Origin: Pleurotus ostreatus/Saccharomyces cerevisiae fusant
Taxonomy: Eukaryota > Opisthokonta
DNA: 45,317 nt
Assembly: GCA_024196135.1 (NCBI GenBank)
Contig: JAMQCK010000171.1
Coordinates: 1-45,317, forward strand
Reading direction: 5' to 3'
In this document: positions 1 through 11,018 of the stretch, piece after piece
Position numbering within the stretch: the first letter of the stretch is position 1
Layout: the number at the start of each line of letters is the position of its first letter
Notes under the pieces: model-generated
The model's database searches: none
Seen by the model: the letters and a program-made list of their open reading frames with translations, nothing else
Told to the model about the DNA's origin: nothing
Program-made: the position numbers and the translations under genes

Positions 1-182
1 GACAAGGCGGCGGGGCTGGGAGGGGCGGACGAGGACCCTCGGCGCCTCCGGGCCGGCCTCCCGAGCCGACGTCCGTTCAGCACCCCCGCCCATCGTCGAA
101 GCTGCGTCCTCGCCGTCGCGCGGGGACGTCTCTGCGCCCTCAGTAGGTACACCTGCGCTTTTTCCGCGCGAAGAAAGCCCCT
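1..182. other. GC-rich block, possible end of a gene cut by the window
   Basis: The first 180 bases are much more GC-rich than the AT-richer sequence that follows from about 155. Two plus-strand frames stay open from base 1 to beyond 240 and a third to 144. One of them gives a Ser/Pro/Ala-rich composition typical of disordered fungal protein tails. This could be the 3' end of a gene entering from the left, but no domain or splice site confirms it, and G+C-rich sequence is often open by chance. Confidence 0.2.
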
Positions 183-1284
183 CGTTGAGTGCCTGCCCGA
201 ATTTCTCGATTTTCACGCATTTTTCGATTTTGATCGCGGCACTTTTGGCATCAAAGCAAGGATTTATGAAACGACAGTAACATGAGCCACAGCCTCGTCC
301 ACGTTCAGGCGATGATTTGGCCAAGATGGACAGCGCACCCTTTCGCTATGAGCGGACAGTTGATGAAAGAGAAAAGGAGAAGAGTAAGGTAGAATGCACC
401 GCGATGGTGGTGGTGGTCGAACAAAGGGTGTCATGCGCATGTCGGTGATCAACAATGGTTCGGCATTTGCCGTGATATCCTAACGCGGGATGGTACTGAA
501 ATAGCTGGTACATGCTCGCCATCGGGATGTAAGTCGACGGCAGCCAGAGATTTAGCCATTGCTGAGCATGAAATGTATCCTCGAAGACTTGACCACAATT
601 GAATGAGGAACGAGGTGGTGGTATTAATTGGGATCAAAAAAAAATATGCAAAGCATCCGTCAGAGCTCTGATCTCTTTCGTTGTTTCTACACCAAGAACT
701 CAGCTTACTCTCCAGCTCTGCAAAAAACGAAGCTGAACCAAAAGAATCCTCTCTGCCTGGTTCGAACAGGCGACCCACTATTTTACGCGCTGTTTGAACC
801 AGGGAACGTTGTCTGAACCAGCCAACGCCGTCTGCTCAAGCCTATGAACCAGTATCCACTCCGCCGATGTATATAAGGGCAGGGAGGGAGGAGACAGAAG
901 GCGACCACGGCGCTCCCCGGCCCCCACCATCGCTTCCTCAGCCGCCTCCGCAAGCTGTCCGAGTCGAACTTCCGCCGCTCCCCACGCGTCAGATGACCGC
1001 CGAGTTCCGCCGAGCACACTTATTCCTACCGTCCCTCATTACGACATTCCTAATGTATGCGAATGGAAACCTGCTTCGGTAGTGAGGGGGCGCAAGTCGC
1101 GGTTCCGCCCCGGCGTGCTTAGTAATCCGGGTTTACCGCTTTGACCTTCGAAACCTGTCCGCGCCGTCCTCCACCTGACACTTCGCTGTGAGGGTCTTCT
1201 CGTGCCCATGGGGGGTGTTATATAGGTCGTAGTACTGTACTGTGATACTGCGGTTGGCAGAATACTTTGAATATATGCATAGAT
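183..1284. other. Intergenic region left of the transposase gene
   Basis: I see no convincing protein gene here. The region holds the tRNA-Tyr 3'-half fragment (747-778, minus strand), four scattered copies of TGAACCA between 733 and 850, and a TATATAAG sequence at 868-875 with no credible downstream ORF. The part from 1081 to 1284 is the 3' flank of the DDE transposase-like gene, and no terminal inverted repeat for that gene was recognised in it. Short ORFs on both strands look random in composition. Confidence 0.5.
747..778 (-). repeat. tRNA-Tyr 3'-half fragment
   Basis: On the minus strand this gives a variable-loop GGGTC, a T-arm GCCTG-TTCGAAC-CAGGC, then the acceptor strand AGAGAGG and discriminator A. 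It matches the 3' half of the intact tRNA-Tyr at 4964-5049, with the T-stem C-G pair replaced by T-A on both sides. A TTTT run lies at 740-743, just 3' of the end. No D-arm, anticodon arm or pairing 5' acceptor (CCTCTCT-like) was found upstream, so this is not a complete tRNA. It may be a tRNA relic or the tRNA-derived part of a SINE. Confidence 0.6.
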
Positions 1285-4200
1285 TCAAACATCTTCATCA
1301 TCAGACTGGTAGAGTAGATCGACGTCGCTGTGCCCCTCCGCGACGGACCCTGCCAATGCCGCTGGTCCCTCCGATTGCAGCAGTGCATGCGTCACGGCCG
1401 GTCCGACAGGTTGGCCGACGCGCATCTCCCAATCCTTCAGGGGTACGCGGTCCACCTCGGGGACAATACCACTCGGATATTGTGCCCAAAGCCTCAGCAG
1501 CTCCGCCTTCTTCAACGCGCTCGTCTTGATCTCCTTCTCCATCGGCATGTGTGCTCGCTTGAGGTGTCGCCATACGTCCGTCTGCTGCTTCAGTGCGGGA
1601 ACTCCGAGCTTTTTCTCGATAGTGTAATGGTCGGAGATGACGACAACATTCTCGAGCGTATGTCGGCGATCTGCTTGAACGGCCGCGCTCTTCTTCTTCT
1701 CCTCCTCGTGCTCAGCAGCTACCCTCTCACTGTGCTCCACCTGGGCTTTCCGGATCGCCTTCTGGGGCAGCGACTCAAGCAGTGCTCGCGCGCGCCTGCG
1801 CAGCCACTTGTGGTCTTCCTCGACGAAGCAATTTCGCATGAAGCCGGCCGTGTGATTGCGCTCGAAGGTGAAGCGGGCGTTGAACTGATGCAGGGTTTCG
1901 TTCGGGCGCCGCCGTTGGCTGGCGACCTTCGTTCCAAGGCCGCTCTCATTCGCATCGTTGGTAGCCGGTATGAATATCTTTTCGCGTTCGTCTCCCAGCT
2001 GATCGATGGCGCCGCCTTTGACGAATTCCGATGTGAAGCGTTCCCACACCTCTAGAGCTCCCGTCATGAAGGCCACGAAGAGCGGGAGCAGATGAGGGAG
2101 ATGAACGCGCAAGGCCAAAATCGCTGTATATGCCTGAGGCCGGTACATCTCCTCGTTGTCGAGCGTGACCCCATCCCGCAGGACCAGTTCGGGATCATCA
2201 ATGACCTTGCGCACGAAGCCCTTGAGCTGGATGTGGTACGGACCCAGGTCAAGAGCGTTGAGGTTCCTCGTCCCCGGTCCACGAACATGTCGCGCATAGG
2301 GGTAGGTGATGGAGTTCGCGTACAGAGCAAGAACACACATCTCGGTGATAGTCGGTATGTCGTGCAGTGCGTTATAGAAGTTCTGTTCGATATTTGTGAA
2401 GCCAGGCTTCTCCTTCTTCCAGAAGACGTGCTGCATGAAGATGCGGTAGGTGGAAAGATGGAGGATGATCTCGCACGATGCGTCACAGTGGGACTGGAAG
2501 CGGGTGTTGCTCACATCGGGGAAGACGTGTGATGTGCGGAGACCGAGCGTCTCCTGGAAGAACCAGACGTACGTGTCGTGCTGACCTTTCTTGCTGTCCT
2601 TGTTGTTACAGATCATGCCACCGAGGGTCGTAGCTTTGACCGCTCCACAGCCGCTGACAGCCAGAGCGCGGACCTCCGCGTCCGTCAACTGCTCGCCATC
2701 CTTGACGAGCTTCAGTACGGCGGCATTGTCCTTGTTCGCGAGAAGTACAGGCTGGGGTACGTCTTGATGCTCTCCGTAGAAGGCACGCATTGCCTGATCG
2801 CCTCCTTTGACGCTATTCAGCTCTTTGTGCATGCAGCAACCGGCCCACAAGAAGCGAGAGAGCGTGAGCTTCTCCATCTCGCTCTTGGCCTCATAAATGC
2901 CTTCCCCCAGCGAACGCGCGAGCTTCTCCATCACGTCAATGTTACGAGCGTTCCGCGCGTCAACACTCAGCTGCGCCCAAGCATCGGAGCCACCTGCATC
3001 AACGATTGCCGAGCGCGCGAAGGGGACGAGGAGTTGAAGAAGAGCGGATGGGGGAATGGTTTTGAGATATTCATTCCCGAGGTACGTCTTCGTCATGTCC
3101 ATTTTCCAGATGAATAGAAGCTTATTGTCCTTCTTGACGTCGTTGGCATGGTCTCCGTTCGTCCCCTTGTATACCAGAGCGAATGCCTGGAAGCTGGCGA
3201 AAAGGCCATGGCGCTTGGCGTAAGGTGAGTCGTTAAAGACGGCGAACTTTCTCGCGAGGGACGCTAAGAAGCCATCAACCTGCGAAACGCTTGAATGGTC
3301 CAGCGATGCGTCGACAGACATGGCGCGGATAACCTGCTGATCAGACAGCAAGCCGTCGTCCCCAAGCGCCTTCAGGGCAAGGCATTTCGACTCGTAATCT
3401 TCGTTTCGGAAGGATGTCGAGTCGGAACTAGATGTGATATCTTTGAAGTTTGGTTAGTAGTTCTCGTTGTCTTGCGTTAATGTGAGCTTACTTGAGTTCC
3501 GGGTTATTTCAGTAACAATCTGTACGTCGGCAGCAAGACCCCCTTCGGCGACGAAGCGCTGATTACTGCGTGCAGAGGGGCAACGCAAACCGGGACCGGT
3601 CATGCCCACAAGTCGACCGAACTCCACAATAATCCCTCCCGCCTTCTTCTGCGAGCAGCCTGAGCGAATAAGCTCGCGCATAAGGGCACGCGTCTCCGGC
3701 TTGAACGCGCCATCGGCGTATATGCGCTCGCGCAAGCGTGTCTGGATCGCCCGCTCGCAAATCTTTGCCTCCTTCTGCTTTCTTTTCTCGGGAGAATGCC
3801 GCGCTGACCGCTTTTTAGACGCATCCAGCGTTCTCTGGCGGCGATGAAGCCTCGCTTTCAAGCCCAACATTGTGCAGCCCTGCTCCGCGTTGACACGCTC
3901 CAGTCGTGCAACGCTTTCCTCTGCAATATGAAGTTCTTTTCGAACTCCATTCGTCTCCTGCTCGACCGCTCTCATCTCGGCTTCGTGCGCTAGCTGCAGA
4001 CGCTGCGCTTCCTCCTTCTGCATCTGCGCATCCTTCTGTGCACTCAAGGCCTCTTTTTCGATTTTCCGGTCCCTCCGTTGAATGGTACGTCGCGCATTGT
4101 CGAGAAGACGTCGGTGGTCAGCAAGAGGAATAGTGTCCACTGATTTCTTCGTTTCAGCGCATGACTGAGCCGAGGAGGAAGGGTCGATGTTCTCGCTATC

Positions 4201-4314
4201 GACCTGGAATTTGTTGGCGTGGTTTAGAGCACTGGCGGCGCTGGCACGCTGCGCGTAGCTACGACTTTTCCTTCGGCCAGTACGACTTGGGGGCTTCTTT
4301 GAGTTGGCACCCAT
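1285..4314 (-). CDS. DDE transposase-like protein (KDZ/'CCMH' basidiomycete family)
   Basis: Two exons, 4314-3492 and 3440-1285, separated by a 51-nt intron (GTAAGC..AAAG with a TACTAAC branch site), give 992 aa. Residues 1-275 are basic and then coiled-coil-like (heptads of Glu/Lys/Gln/Arg). The intron splits the motif ITSSSDSTSFRN, whose Asp281 is the likely first catalytic acid. GCCMHKELN supplies the C(2)H signature (Cys476, His479) shared by several eukaryotic cut-and-paste transposases. NDANESGLGT supplies the probable catalytic Glu773. The C-terminus is basic and then acidic. The start at 4314 is chosen because a TATATATA box lies about 40 bp upstream; an in-frame upstream Met at 4434 lies beyond that box. 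The frame is intact, so it may be an active or domesticated transposase. The family is recognised from remembered motifs and the KDZ label is my best fit. No flanking TIR was found by eye. Confidence 0.75.
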
Positions 4315-4352
4315 GACTAGGGGGTTGGACTGGAATTGTTGATAGAGCGAGT

Positions 4353-4362
4353 GTATATATAC
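4353..4362 (-). promoter_or_regulatory. TATA box of the DDE transposase-like gene
   Basis: The self-complementary GTATATATAC lies 39-48 bp upstream of the ATG at 4314. That spacing would put transcription start only a few bases to 20 bp before the ATG, and it supports this start over the more distal in-frame Met. Confidence 0.5.
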
Positions 4363-4452
4363 TGATCTAGGCGTTGGCGGGGTTTTTGCCAGCAGAGACG
4401 GATGAATGGGAGAAAGAGAGCCTCGCCACCGCATCGCCGGTAGACGAGTTAC

Positions 4453-4462
4453 GTGACGTCAC
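4453..4462. promoter_or_regulatory. CRE-like palindrome GTGACGTCAC
   Basis: A perfect 10-bp palindrome containing the bZIP/CREB core TGACGTCA, about 140 bp upstream of the transposase-like gene start. The same motif occurs upstream of MSH4 (19399-19412). Binding is inferred from the known bZIP site only. Confidence 0.4.
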
Positions 4463-4949
4463 GCTTGGAGCGCCTTGAATTACCCGTTATAGACGGTTTT
4501 GGACCGCGGTGCGTAGTTCCAAAGTTCAATGCCACCAAACACATTTATCGCACCGGAATCTCGCGGGATGATATGGAGTAAAGCACTGCAACAGGTCCTT
4601 CGGGCTCGAATTTTATATTATCTGTGTATAAGACGGGGTCTGGCTGTTTTGTAATTTCCGAATCATCAGGAAAGACCTAATTCAAGAAAAGGGTCCCAAG
4701 GACCTGTAGGAACTGCAGGAATGTTCTGTTTTCTCTAGCTCTTGGATATTTCTTGAGACGAAAAAGAGAGCAAAGTTGGAAACCAAATCCCGCGCTCGCC
4801 CTTGGCCTACGTCCGGCAGATGCCGAAAATTGATGGCGCCGGTCGATATGCCTGAGTTGCGCCCCCTCATCGGTAGGGCAAATGCAAACGCGTCGCTCTC
4901 GGCAAGTTCAACGCATGCAAAACATACATTGGATGTCATCGCCCGTAAG

Positions 4950-4954
4950 AAAAA
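4950..4954 (-). terminator. RNA polymerase III terminator
   Basis: A run of five T on the minus strand, 9 nt downstream of the tRNA-Tyr 3' end. This is the usual eukaryotic Pol III stop signal. Confidence 0.75.
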
Positions 4955-4963
4955 TGGCTAGGA

Positions 4964-5049
4964 TCCTCCCTGCCCGGTTCGAACGGGCGACCCCCAGATG
5001 ATACGGTAACCATTACAGTCTGATGCTCTTCCAACTGAGCTAAGAGAGG
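4964..5049 (-). tRNA. tRNA-Tyr (anticodon GUA), 13-nt intron
   Basis: The full cloverleaf can be read. Acceptor CCTCTCT pairs with AGGGAGG, with one G-U pair. The D-arm is GCTC/GAGC. Anticodon stem TCAGA pairs with TCTGG. The loop is C-T-G-T-A-A, then an intron at 5012-5000, then A. The T-arm is GCCCG-TTCGAAC-CGGGC and the discriminator is A. The intron lies between positions 37 and 38, the standard place, and eukaryotic tRNA-Tyr genes nearly always carry one there. C1-G72 is also the eukaryotic tyrosine identity pair. A T5 terminator follows. Boundaries are set by the acceptor pairing. Confidence 0.95.
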
Positions 5050-5486
5050 CTTGCAGGTCTGCCTCCCTACTTTATGACAATGGGAATACGCCAAGCCTGT
5101 GCTTACCTGCGTTCATCTCACTCCTCCGCCCACCTTTTCCGAACCAGCAATCAGGAAGGCAGACGAACAACCAAGATGCAGGACAACTCATAGATTGTCT
5201 ATTACAGCACGCATAGCTGAAAGTATGACCACGGTCCACTCTAATGCGAACGCTCTTCTAAATTATACGATAAGAAACATAGTCGTGGGGGATGCACGGG
5301 CACAGAAGTGTCGTGCAGAGGGAGCGTGGTGGCTAGCGCCGCCACAGATGATTTGTGTTTATACTGCTGCTTTCCACCCAACCGAGGTAACCCATGCTAG
5401 TGGCACAAGACGGACAAGATCATGCGACAAAAAACGTGTGCCAATGCAGACGGAGCACGCAAGACGACCGCGCCGCCTCACGGCAC
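5050..5486. other. Intergenic, between tRNA-Tyr and the ERG5 3' end
   Basis: This is the 5' flank of the minus-strand tRNA gene and the 3' flank of ERG5. Only short ORFs without family resemblance are present. I see nothing else in it. Confidence 0.5.
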
Positions 5487-7286
5487 TCATGCCATCGCGC
5501 GCGGCGTAAACTTGATCTTGCACTCGTCCGCAGGGAACAAGGTCGCGATCATTCTGCCAACACCCGTCAGCACGCACCCTACCCACCGATCATGCCACCA
5601 CTCACTTGACTTTGAAGCTATCCTCCGTGATATCATGCTCCCAATCCGCCAGCATCACCGCGTTCGCGAGCACGAGCGCAATGTTCATGAGCGCGTACTC
5701 CTGCCCGATGCAGCGGTGCGCGCCATTCCCGAACCCAATCCAGTTCTTCGGGTTCTTGTTCGCGCTGCCCTCGGGGTCAAGCCAGCGCTCGGGCTTGAAC
5801 GCCTCGGGCTCGGGGTATACGTCGGGGTCGTGCAGCGAGTTGTAGAAGGTCGGGATGAGGAGGGTGCCGGTCGGGACCGTGTAGTCCTCGCGGATCTGGA
5901 AGGGCTTCACGGTCTTGTAGGGGATCTGGGAGGGCGAGTGAGCGAGGTCGAATGAAAGGGAGGAGGAGTACCTACCATCGTCACGGGCGGCTTGACGCGC
6001 ATGCTCTCCTTGACGGCGGCTTGCAAGTACGGGAGCTGGTCGAGGAGGTCAAGCGTGAGGACGGCGTGCGGGTCACGGCCCACGACGCGGTCAAGCTCCT
6101 CGCGAATCTTCGCAAACACATCCGGGTGGTCGACGAGGTGCTGGAAGCCGTACGTGAGGCCGCTGCTCATCGCATCCTGCGACGCGAAGAGGAAGGAGAA
6201 GACGACGAGCGCCATCTCGCGGTCGCTAAAGTCCTTGCGGCCCTTGTACGTCGGGTCGTTCAGCACCTGGCACCACTCGTCGAGCAGGCAGCCCGCGGTC
6301 TTGCCCGCAGCCATGGCGATCTTCGACTCGTGCGCGGCGTGCTCGAGCCACTTGAACGCGACCTTGCGCGCCTGGATCGCGCGGTAGATCTTCGTGCCGG
6401 GGATGGGGAGGGGGAAATTGACGAGCTCGAGCGCGACGGTGATGTCCCAGTACTTCTGCGAAATCTCCGCGATGGCGTCGTCGGGGACGTACATGCCGCA
6501 GAAGACGCGGATGGAGGTGACCATGTTCATAAAGCGGGCGTCCATCATGATGGGGAACGATTTGCCGGTCGTCTGGCACTTCTTGACCCAGTCCTGGAGG
6601 TGCTCCTTAGCAATACGGTCCTGAATGTCGACGTATGAGCTATAGAAGATCAGTCACGTGGTTGCATTGAGTGAAGATAATCCTACCCGAGGGCCTTCCG
6701 GGTGAAGAGCGCGTTCAAACCGCGACGGTACTCGACGTGAGCCTTGCCGTTCAAGAACACCCTAGGCGATGGTCAGCAGATGGTATAGGCGAGTAGGGAG
6801 TACACGCACCAGTTCTCGGGGCAGAGAACGTGCTTCGCAGAGTTGACAACCGCAGGCTCTGCACATGGCGTGTTGAGGATCTTCCGCGAGTAGTCGTTTG
6901 AGGCCGCCATCACGATGAAACTGACAAGAGGCTGTCAGACTAAGACGCGTACAAAGGGCGAGCACATACATGTTGAACACGCTAACGACGCTGAGATCGC
7001 CCATTGCCCATTGCTTCATGTAGTTCTCGAGCGTCGGGTGTAATGAGTCCATGAACTTCCCGATGATGGGTATTGTCCAGGACGCGCCCGGGAGATGGCG
7101 CTTCTTGTACTTGTACACGGCCTGCTCAAGAAGGAGTAGGGAGACGACAATGGTCGCGGTGGTGAAGAGCCATGTCGAGCCGCCCTGCGCCTTGGGGAGG
7201 AAGGAATGGGAGGGGGAGGTCATGTTGTACAACGCCGTTTCGGCGGCGGAAGGGACAGCGACGCCGGGCGAGCGGATATTTGCCAT
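5487..7286 (-). CDS. ERG5: Sterol C-22 desaturase, cytochrome P450 CYP61
   Basis: Inserts the C22(23) double bond late in ergosterol synthesis, in the endoplasmic reticulum. There are six exons: 7286-6970, 6920-6810, 6761-6687, 6639-5976, 5925-5606 and 5553-5487. The five introns are 47-52 nt and the product is 517 aa, normal for CYP61. A membrane anchor lies near residues 38-57, followed by the KKRHLPG basic/proline hinge. P450 signatures are the ExxR motif KESMR (Glu379, Arg382), PERW (434-437) and heme loop FGNGAHRCIG with ligand Cys461. The proximal stretch LHPTLENYMKQWAMGDLSVV and the post-ExxR PPVTM-PYK segment are characteristic of CYP61 rather than CYP51. The last exon, only 67 nt, supplies the end IATLFPADECKIKFTPR; stopping at the unspliced TGA would lose it. 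A single-copy housekeeping gene; its neighbours have no sterol role. Confidence 0.95.
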
Positions 7287-8424
7287 GACGAGCCGAGTGC
7301 GGGGTGGCGGTCAAGGACAAGATGGGGTCCAATAGTAGGCGCTCGCTGATATCCTCTTCAACCGTCAAAAATTATCGAACCACCGGCCTTTTGATTTCTC
7401 ACACGTGGATCCTGCCGAGGTCAAACGGACTTTGTCATGTGCAGCCGAGAGCGCCCCCGGCCGCGCCTCTCCTACCCGCAGCGCGGCGAAGGACGTTCAG
7501 CGAGGACAATGGCGAGAGATTCCCCAGCCGAATGCATAGCCTGGCCATGACGGGACGATGCATCTCATGATGGCGCCCATGCCCCATATGAAACCCCGCT
7601 TGGTCCAGTCCTTTCGGCGCCTCGGAGCTCATTTATGGCCGCCCTGGCAGCTGGCTGTTGCCTGGGAGCCAGCCGTCCGTCGCCTGAACGAAGGGGGAAC
7701 GGCGGGGGCGAACGCGGCGACCGGCAGAAAGGCTGAACTTTCGGAGGCGGCCGCATCCTCATCGCAGACCGTGCCCTCCTCCCGCCAATTGTCCTGCATG
7801 TGCATGTCATCACGTCCGGCAAATCTTGGGAAATCGGGACCAGTTGCTTTTGGGCCCCTTTTCGTGAGGAGGCTATTTCTTTAGAAGCAGGAGTGTCAAG
7901 GGTAGCGACCCTTGAAGGTTTAGCAGTAGGACAGGATATATAGCTAGTACTTCTTGTTTCTCGATTATTCTATGCACGCATAGCGTACATAAGGCCCAAG
8001 CAGTCAAACTAATGTAACCGTGGGAAAAGGAAAGTTGAACCGTGGGAATCACTTGAGATCACTCATTGTGACAATGCTGTCACGCATCACTTCGGCACCC
8101 CAGATCCCCGCATGATCATCTATATGATACTAGCAGAACCACCCGTGTCTACAACTATCGACTTAGAATAGATGCTCCGCAAATGTGAAAGGTGAGGGAG
8201 CCTCGCACGATATGAGAAAGGCCGTTTCTGTGAGAGCATTCGCGACAGCAAGTCCATAATCCCGGCATGTTACTGGCAAGTACACGACGCAAGCTGCGAG
8301 GGATAGTGTCTTTCTCAATTGTGGGCGCATGCACTGTTCAGTACGGGATCGTGTTTCGTGAAAGCGGAAGACACGCCAGCAGGGGGCTTGATGAAGGAAA
8401 TCGTGGCGGTGAGCACGGCACCTG

Positions 8425-8439
8425 CACCGTGATATCACG
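8425..8439. promoter_or_regulatory. Palindromic motif ACCGTGATATCACGC, copy 1
   Basis: Contains the perfect palindrome GTGATATCAC. It matches the second copy at 8637-8651 at 14 of 15 bases. Function is unknown; it resembles the GTGACRTCAC bZIP-type sites elsewhere in the window. Confidence 0.3.
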
Positions 8440-8636
8440 CCTCGGCCCGTGTTCAAAGTAAGAAGCGAGCGATAACCCTGTCAGGATACATTCCGATGCA
8501 AGAAGTCTTAGCACGCGAGTGTCGTTTGGGACCGAGTCAGGCCCCGTGTTGTCCGAAGATATATGAGGCCAGTGAGGCGTCTTAAGATGTTAAGTATGGT
8601 TCGCACCAGGCAAGTCGCCCGTGCAGGTAATAGCGA

Positions 8637-8651
8637 ACCGTGACATCACGC
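8637..8651. promoter_or_regulatory. Palindromic motif ACCGTGACATCACGC, copy 2
   Basis: The second copy of the 15-bp motif, 212 bp from the first and in the same orientation. Its core GTGACATCAC is one base from the CRE palindrome. Confidence 0.3.
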
Positions 8652-9377
8652 ATTCAAGTACGCCCATTCTCCATTTCCTGACCATTTCCCCCCAGTCAGC
8701 TGCACGATTCTGCACGTCAGCTGCCCAGGATCCAGGCGTCCTTGCCCCGAAAGGAGGGCTCGCCAGCCAATGAGCGCCGTTCGTTTGTCAAAGCGCATCA
8801 AAAGCTCGTTGTTGCTTATAGAAGTGATAGTATATGTCGCCCAGCGGCGCTCAGCGCTCAGGGTTGCTCGGGCTCGAAGACAGATCTGTGAACCGATGAT
8901 GCTCACCCAATGGATGTGGCATCCAGGAGCGCTCTTCTCGTCGTATGTAGAGGCAAAACACGCTAAAACGCCAACAGTATACCGGAATGATCACTTGATT
9001 GTACTTGATTTCTGCGGACCCTCTGAATCGTACAGGTACCGTATGCACACCGTCTGGTCAGCCTCGTCAGGCTTCACCCGAGTGGGTGTGCCTCCATCTG
9101 CTCTCCGTTCACCTTCTCCCGTCGTTCCCAAGTTCAAGCAAGGCAACCATGCGCGGAGGCGCTTGGGAAGGGACCAACCCGGCGCTGAAGGGGCTGATGT
9201 TTCAATGCACTCTTATCTAAGCACATGCCCCGCCCTCGAACAGCAACATCACCGATCGCCCACCCTGGTTATTGCGCTCACTACCAGCGGCACCGCCCGC
9301 TAGCGCCCAGCGCTCATTCGCCCACTTCTCCTCCTCCCCCTCCATCCCCCCTCTACCACATTTACACCTGCGGGCCG

Positions 9378-11018
9378 ATGCTCCGTCACTCGTTTCTAGC
9401 CTGGCTTGCTGTGGCGTCCTGCGCGCACGCCGCGGTCCGGAATGTGACCGTCGACGACAGCGGGAAGGACGAGCTCACCGGAAACGAGATCACGTATTAC
9501 CCGACCGGCGCCTGGAACGACGCGAGTGACTGCGACGGGTGCACCGCCCACCCGGCGGAGACGAATCTGGTTGGCGGGACCTGGCATGATAGCACGGTGT
9601 GTGGGCTGGTGCTAGTGCGATCGGTGGGGACTAACGCGAGAACGCAGTTCAACAAGCAGCCAGGCAGCAATGACTTTCCCAATGAGCCGCTCTACGCGTC
9701 GTTCCAGTTCACGGGTGCATATACAGAGATGGTAGAGGTATAAGCCGCGCTAACGTCGCACGCAGGGACGGCGGTATACGTGTTCTGCGTGCTCGCCAGG
9801 TCATCCAGTTCGCCGACAGGTAATTCGGACATGACCTTCTGGATCGACGACAACATCGCCGGCACCTTCGCCAAGATTGCGCCAGGGGAGGCGGGTTACG
9901 ACTACAACATGTCCGTATTCTCGCACGACTCGCTCGACAATGGACGGCACAACCTGACCATTCAGAATGGGCACGTCGACGGGGTCAAGTCGCTCATTCT
10001 GCTGGACTACATCGTGTATACGTGCGTATCCTCCCCTTCTCCCCATCGCCATCCATGCCATCTACCCCACGCCACCTGACCGTCCTCAAACATCGGATGC
10101 GCGTTCTGACTCCATTGACCCCACCCCAGGTACGACGATGACACTAGCAGTGGCAGCAGCAATTCCACCAGTTCCGACGGCGACACCGCCAACCAGTCGG
10201 CATCCTCGGACTCGACGTCAACCGATCACACAACTGTCATCGTCGCCGTCGTCGTGCCCGTCGTTTGCGTGCTCGCACTGATCGGGGTCGGCGTGTTCTT
10301 CTGGCGCAAGCGGAAGCAGGAGGCGGACAAGCCCCCCGTGCGCTTGGCGAGCCCGGAACCGTTCACCGACCCTGCTTGGGCAGGCAACGCGCCGGCGTCG
10401 CAGGCACAGTACGCACAGCCATCGCCAGGGCAGCAGTACCCCACGCAGGCAGGCTACACGCCTCAAGGGCAAGCGCAAGCGCCCTATGGCGCGTATGCGA
10501 ACCAGTACTCCCCGACCGATGCGGCATCGTCGTACTATCCACCTGCGGTGGTGGGCGGTGTCATGACCTACCCGCCGAGCTCGAGCTCGCATCCCTCGCA
10601 AGCGCATCCGCCTCAGTCCGAGGCTGACTCCGCTTGGTCCGCGTCTGGACTATACAGAAACCCATCACAAGCGGCGCTATCGCAGGCAGGCTCCCAAGCT
10701 ATGTCCTCGGGTTCCGGCTCCGCGTCAGGCTCTGCGACGCAGGCGTACGGCTCGCAGGTCGGATATCTGCCACATCATGGGAAGCAGATCGAGGTAGGAT
10801 CAGCGGTGTCGGGCACGGACTCAATGACGCATCGGACGCAGCCGTCAACAGAAGCAATGGGCGCTAGCGGGTCTGCCGGTCCAGTGCATCAATCGCACGA
10901 ACAGGCTGCCGAACACGCTGACCTTGATGCCCCTCCACCGGCATACGAGGACGAGGCGTCAGGGTCAACATCGGCAGCTGCGATTCAGGCGCGACGGAAT
11001 GCGGATAGGAAGAGGTAG
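9378..11018 (+). CDS. Single-pass type I membrane protein, function unknown
   Basis: Three exons, 9378-9714, 9766-10021 and 10130-11018, give 493 aa. A signal peptide is clear (LRHSFLAWLAVASCAHAA). An ectodomain follows with several N-glycosylation sequons (NVT, NMS, NLT, NST) and a Ser/Thr-rich stalk. A transmembrane helix lies near residues 232-255, ending in RKRKQ. The cytosolic tail of about 235 residues is low-complexity, rich in Ala, Gln, Ser, Pro and Tyr, and ends basic. Proteins of this layout (secreted head, Ser-rich stalk, one helix, disordered tail) are frequent in mushroom genomes and are usually annotated only as hypothetical or wall-sensor-like. A sensor role would be inference from layout. 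The second intron, 108 nt, is longer than the local norm. The ATG follows a CT-rich leader. Confidence 0.85.

Larger units (their letters stand above)
4315..4963. other. Upstream region of the DDE transposase-like gene
   Basis: This holds the TATA box at 4353-4362 and the palindrome GTGACGTCAC at 4453-4462, both described separately. The rest, up to the tRNA-Tyr terminator at 4950-4954, contains only short ORFs of random composition and an AT-rich stretch around 4600-4660. I see no gene. Confidence 0.5.
7287..9377. other. Long intergenic region, divergent promoters
   Basis: This 2.1 kb region lies between two divergently transcribed genes. The longest ORF (8770-9303, plus, 177 aa) has Arg-rich random-looking composition, no family resemblance and no splice logic. 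Visible structures are a 6-bp hairpin GTGACA-ATGC-TGTCAC at 8068-8083, two copies of AACCGTGGGAA at about 8015 and 8038, and the paired motif ACCGTGAYATCACGC at 8425-8439 and 8637-8651. A pyrimidine-rich leader lies at 9310-9360, just before the next ATG. Confidence 0.5.

Noticed and set aside
1081..4700. Terminal inverted repeats around the DDE transposase-like gene
   Set aside because: Eye comparison of the flanks gave only short matches such as GGGT(A/T)A, no better than chance.
8770..9303. 177-codon plus-strand ORF between ERG5 and the membrane-protein gene
   Set aside because: Arg/Ser-rich random composition, no splice sites extending it, no family resemblance, and it runs into the leader of the next gene.
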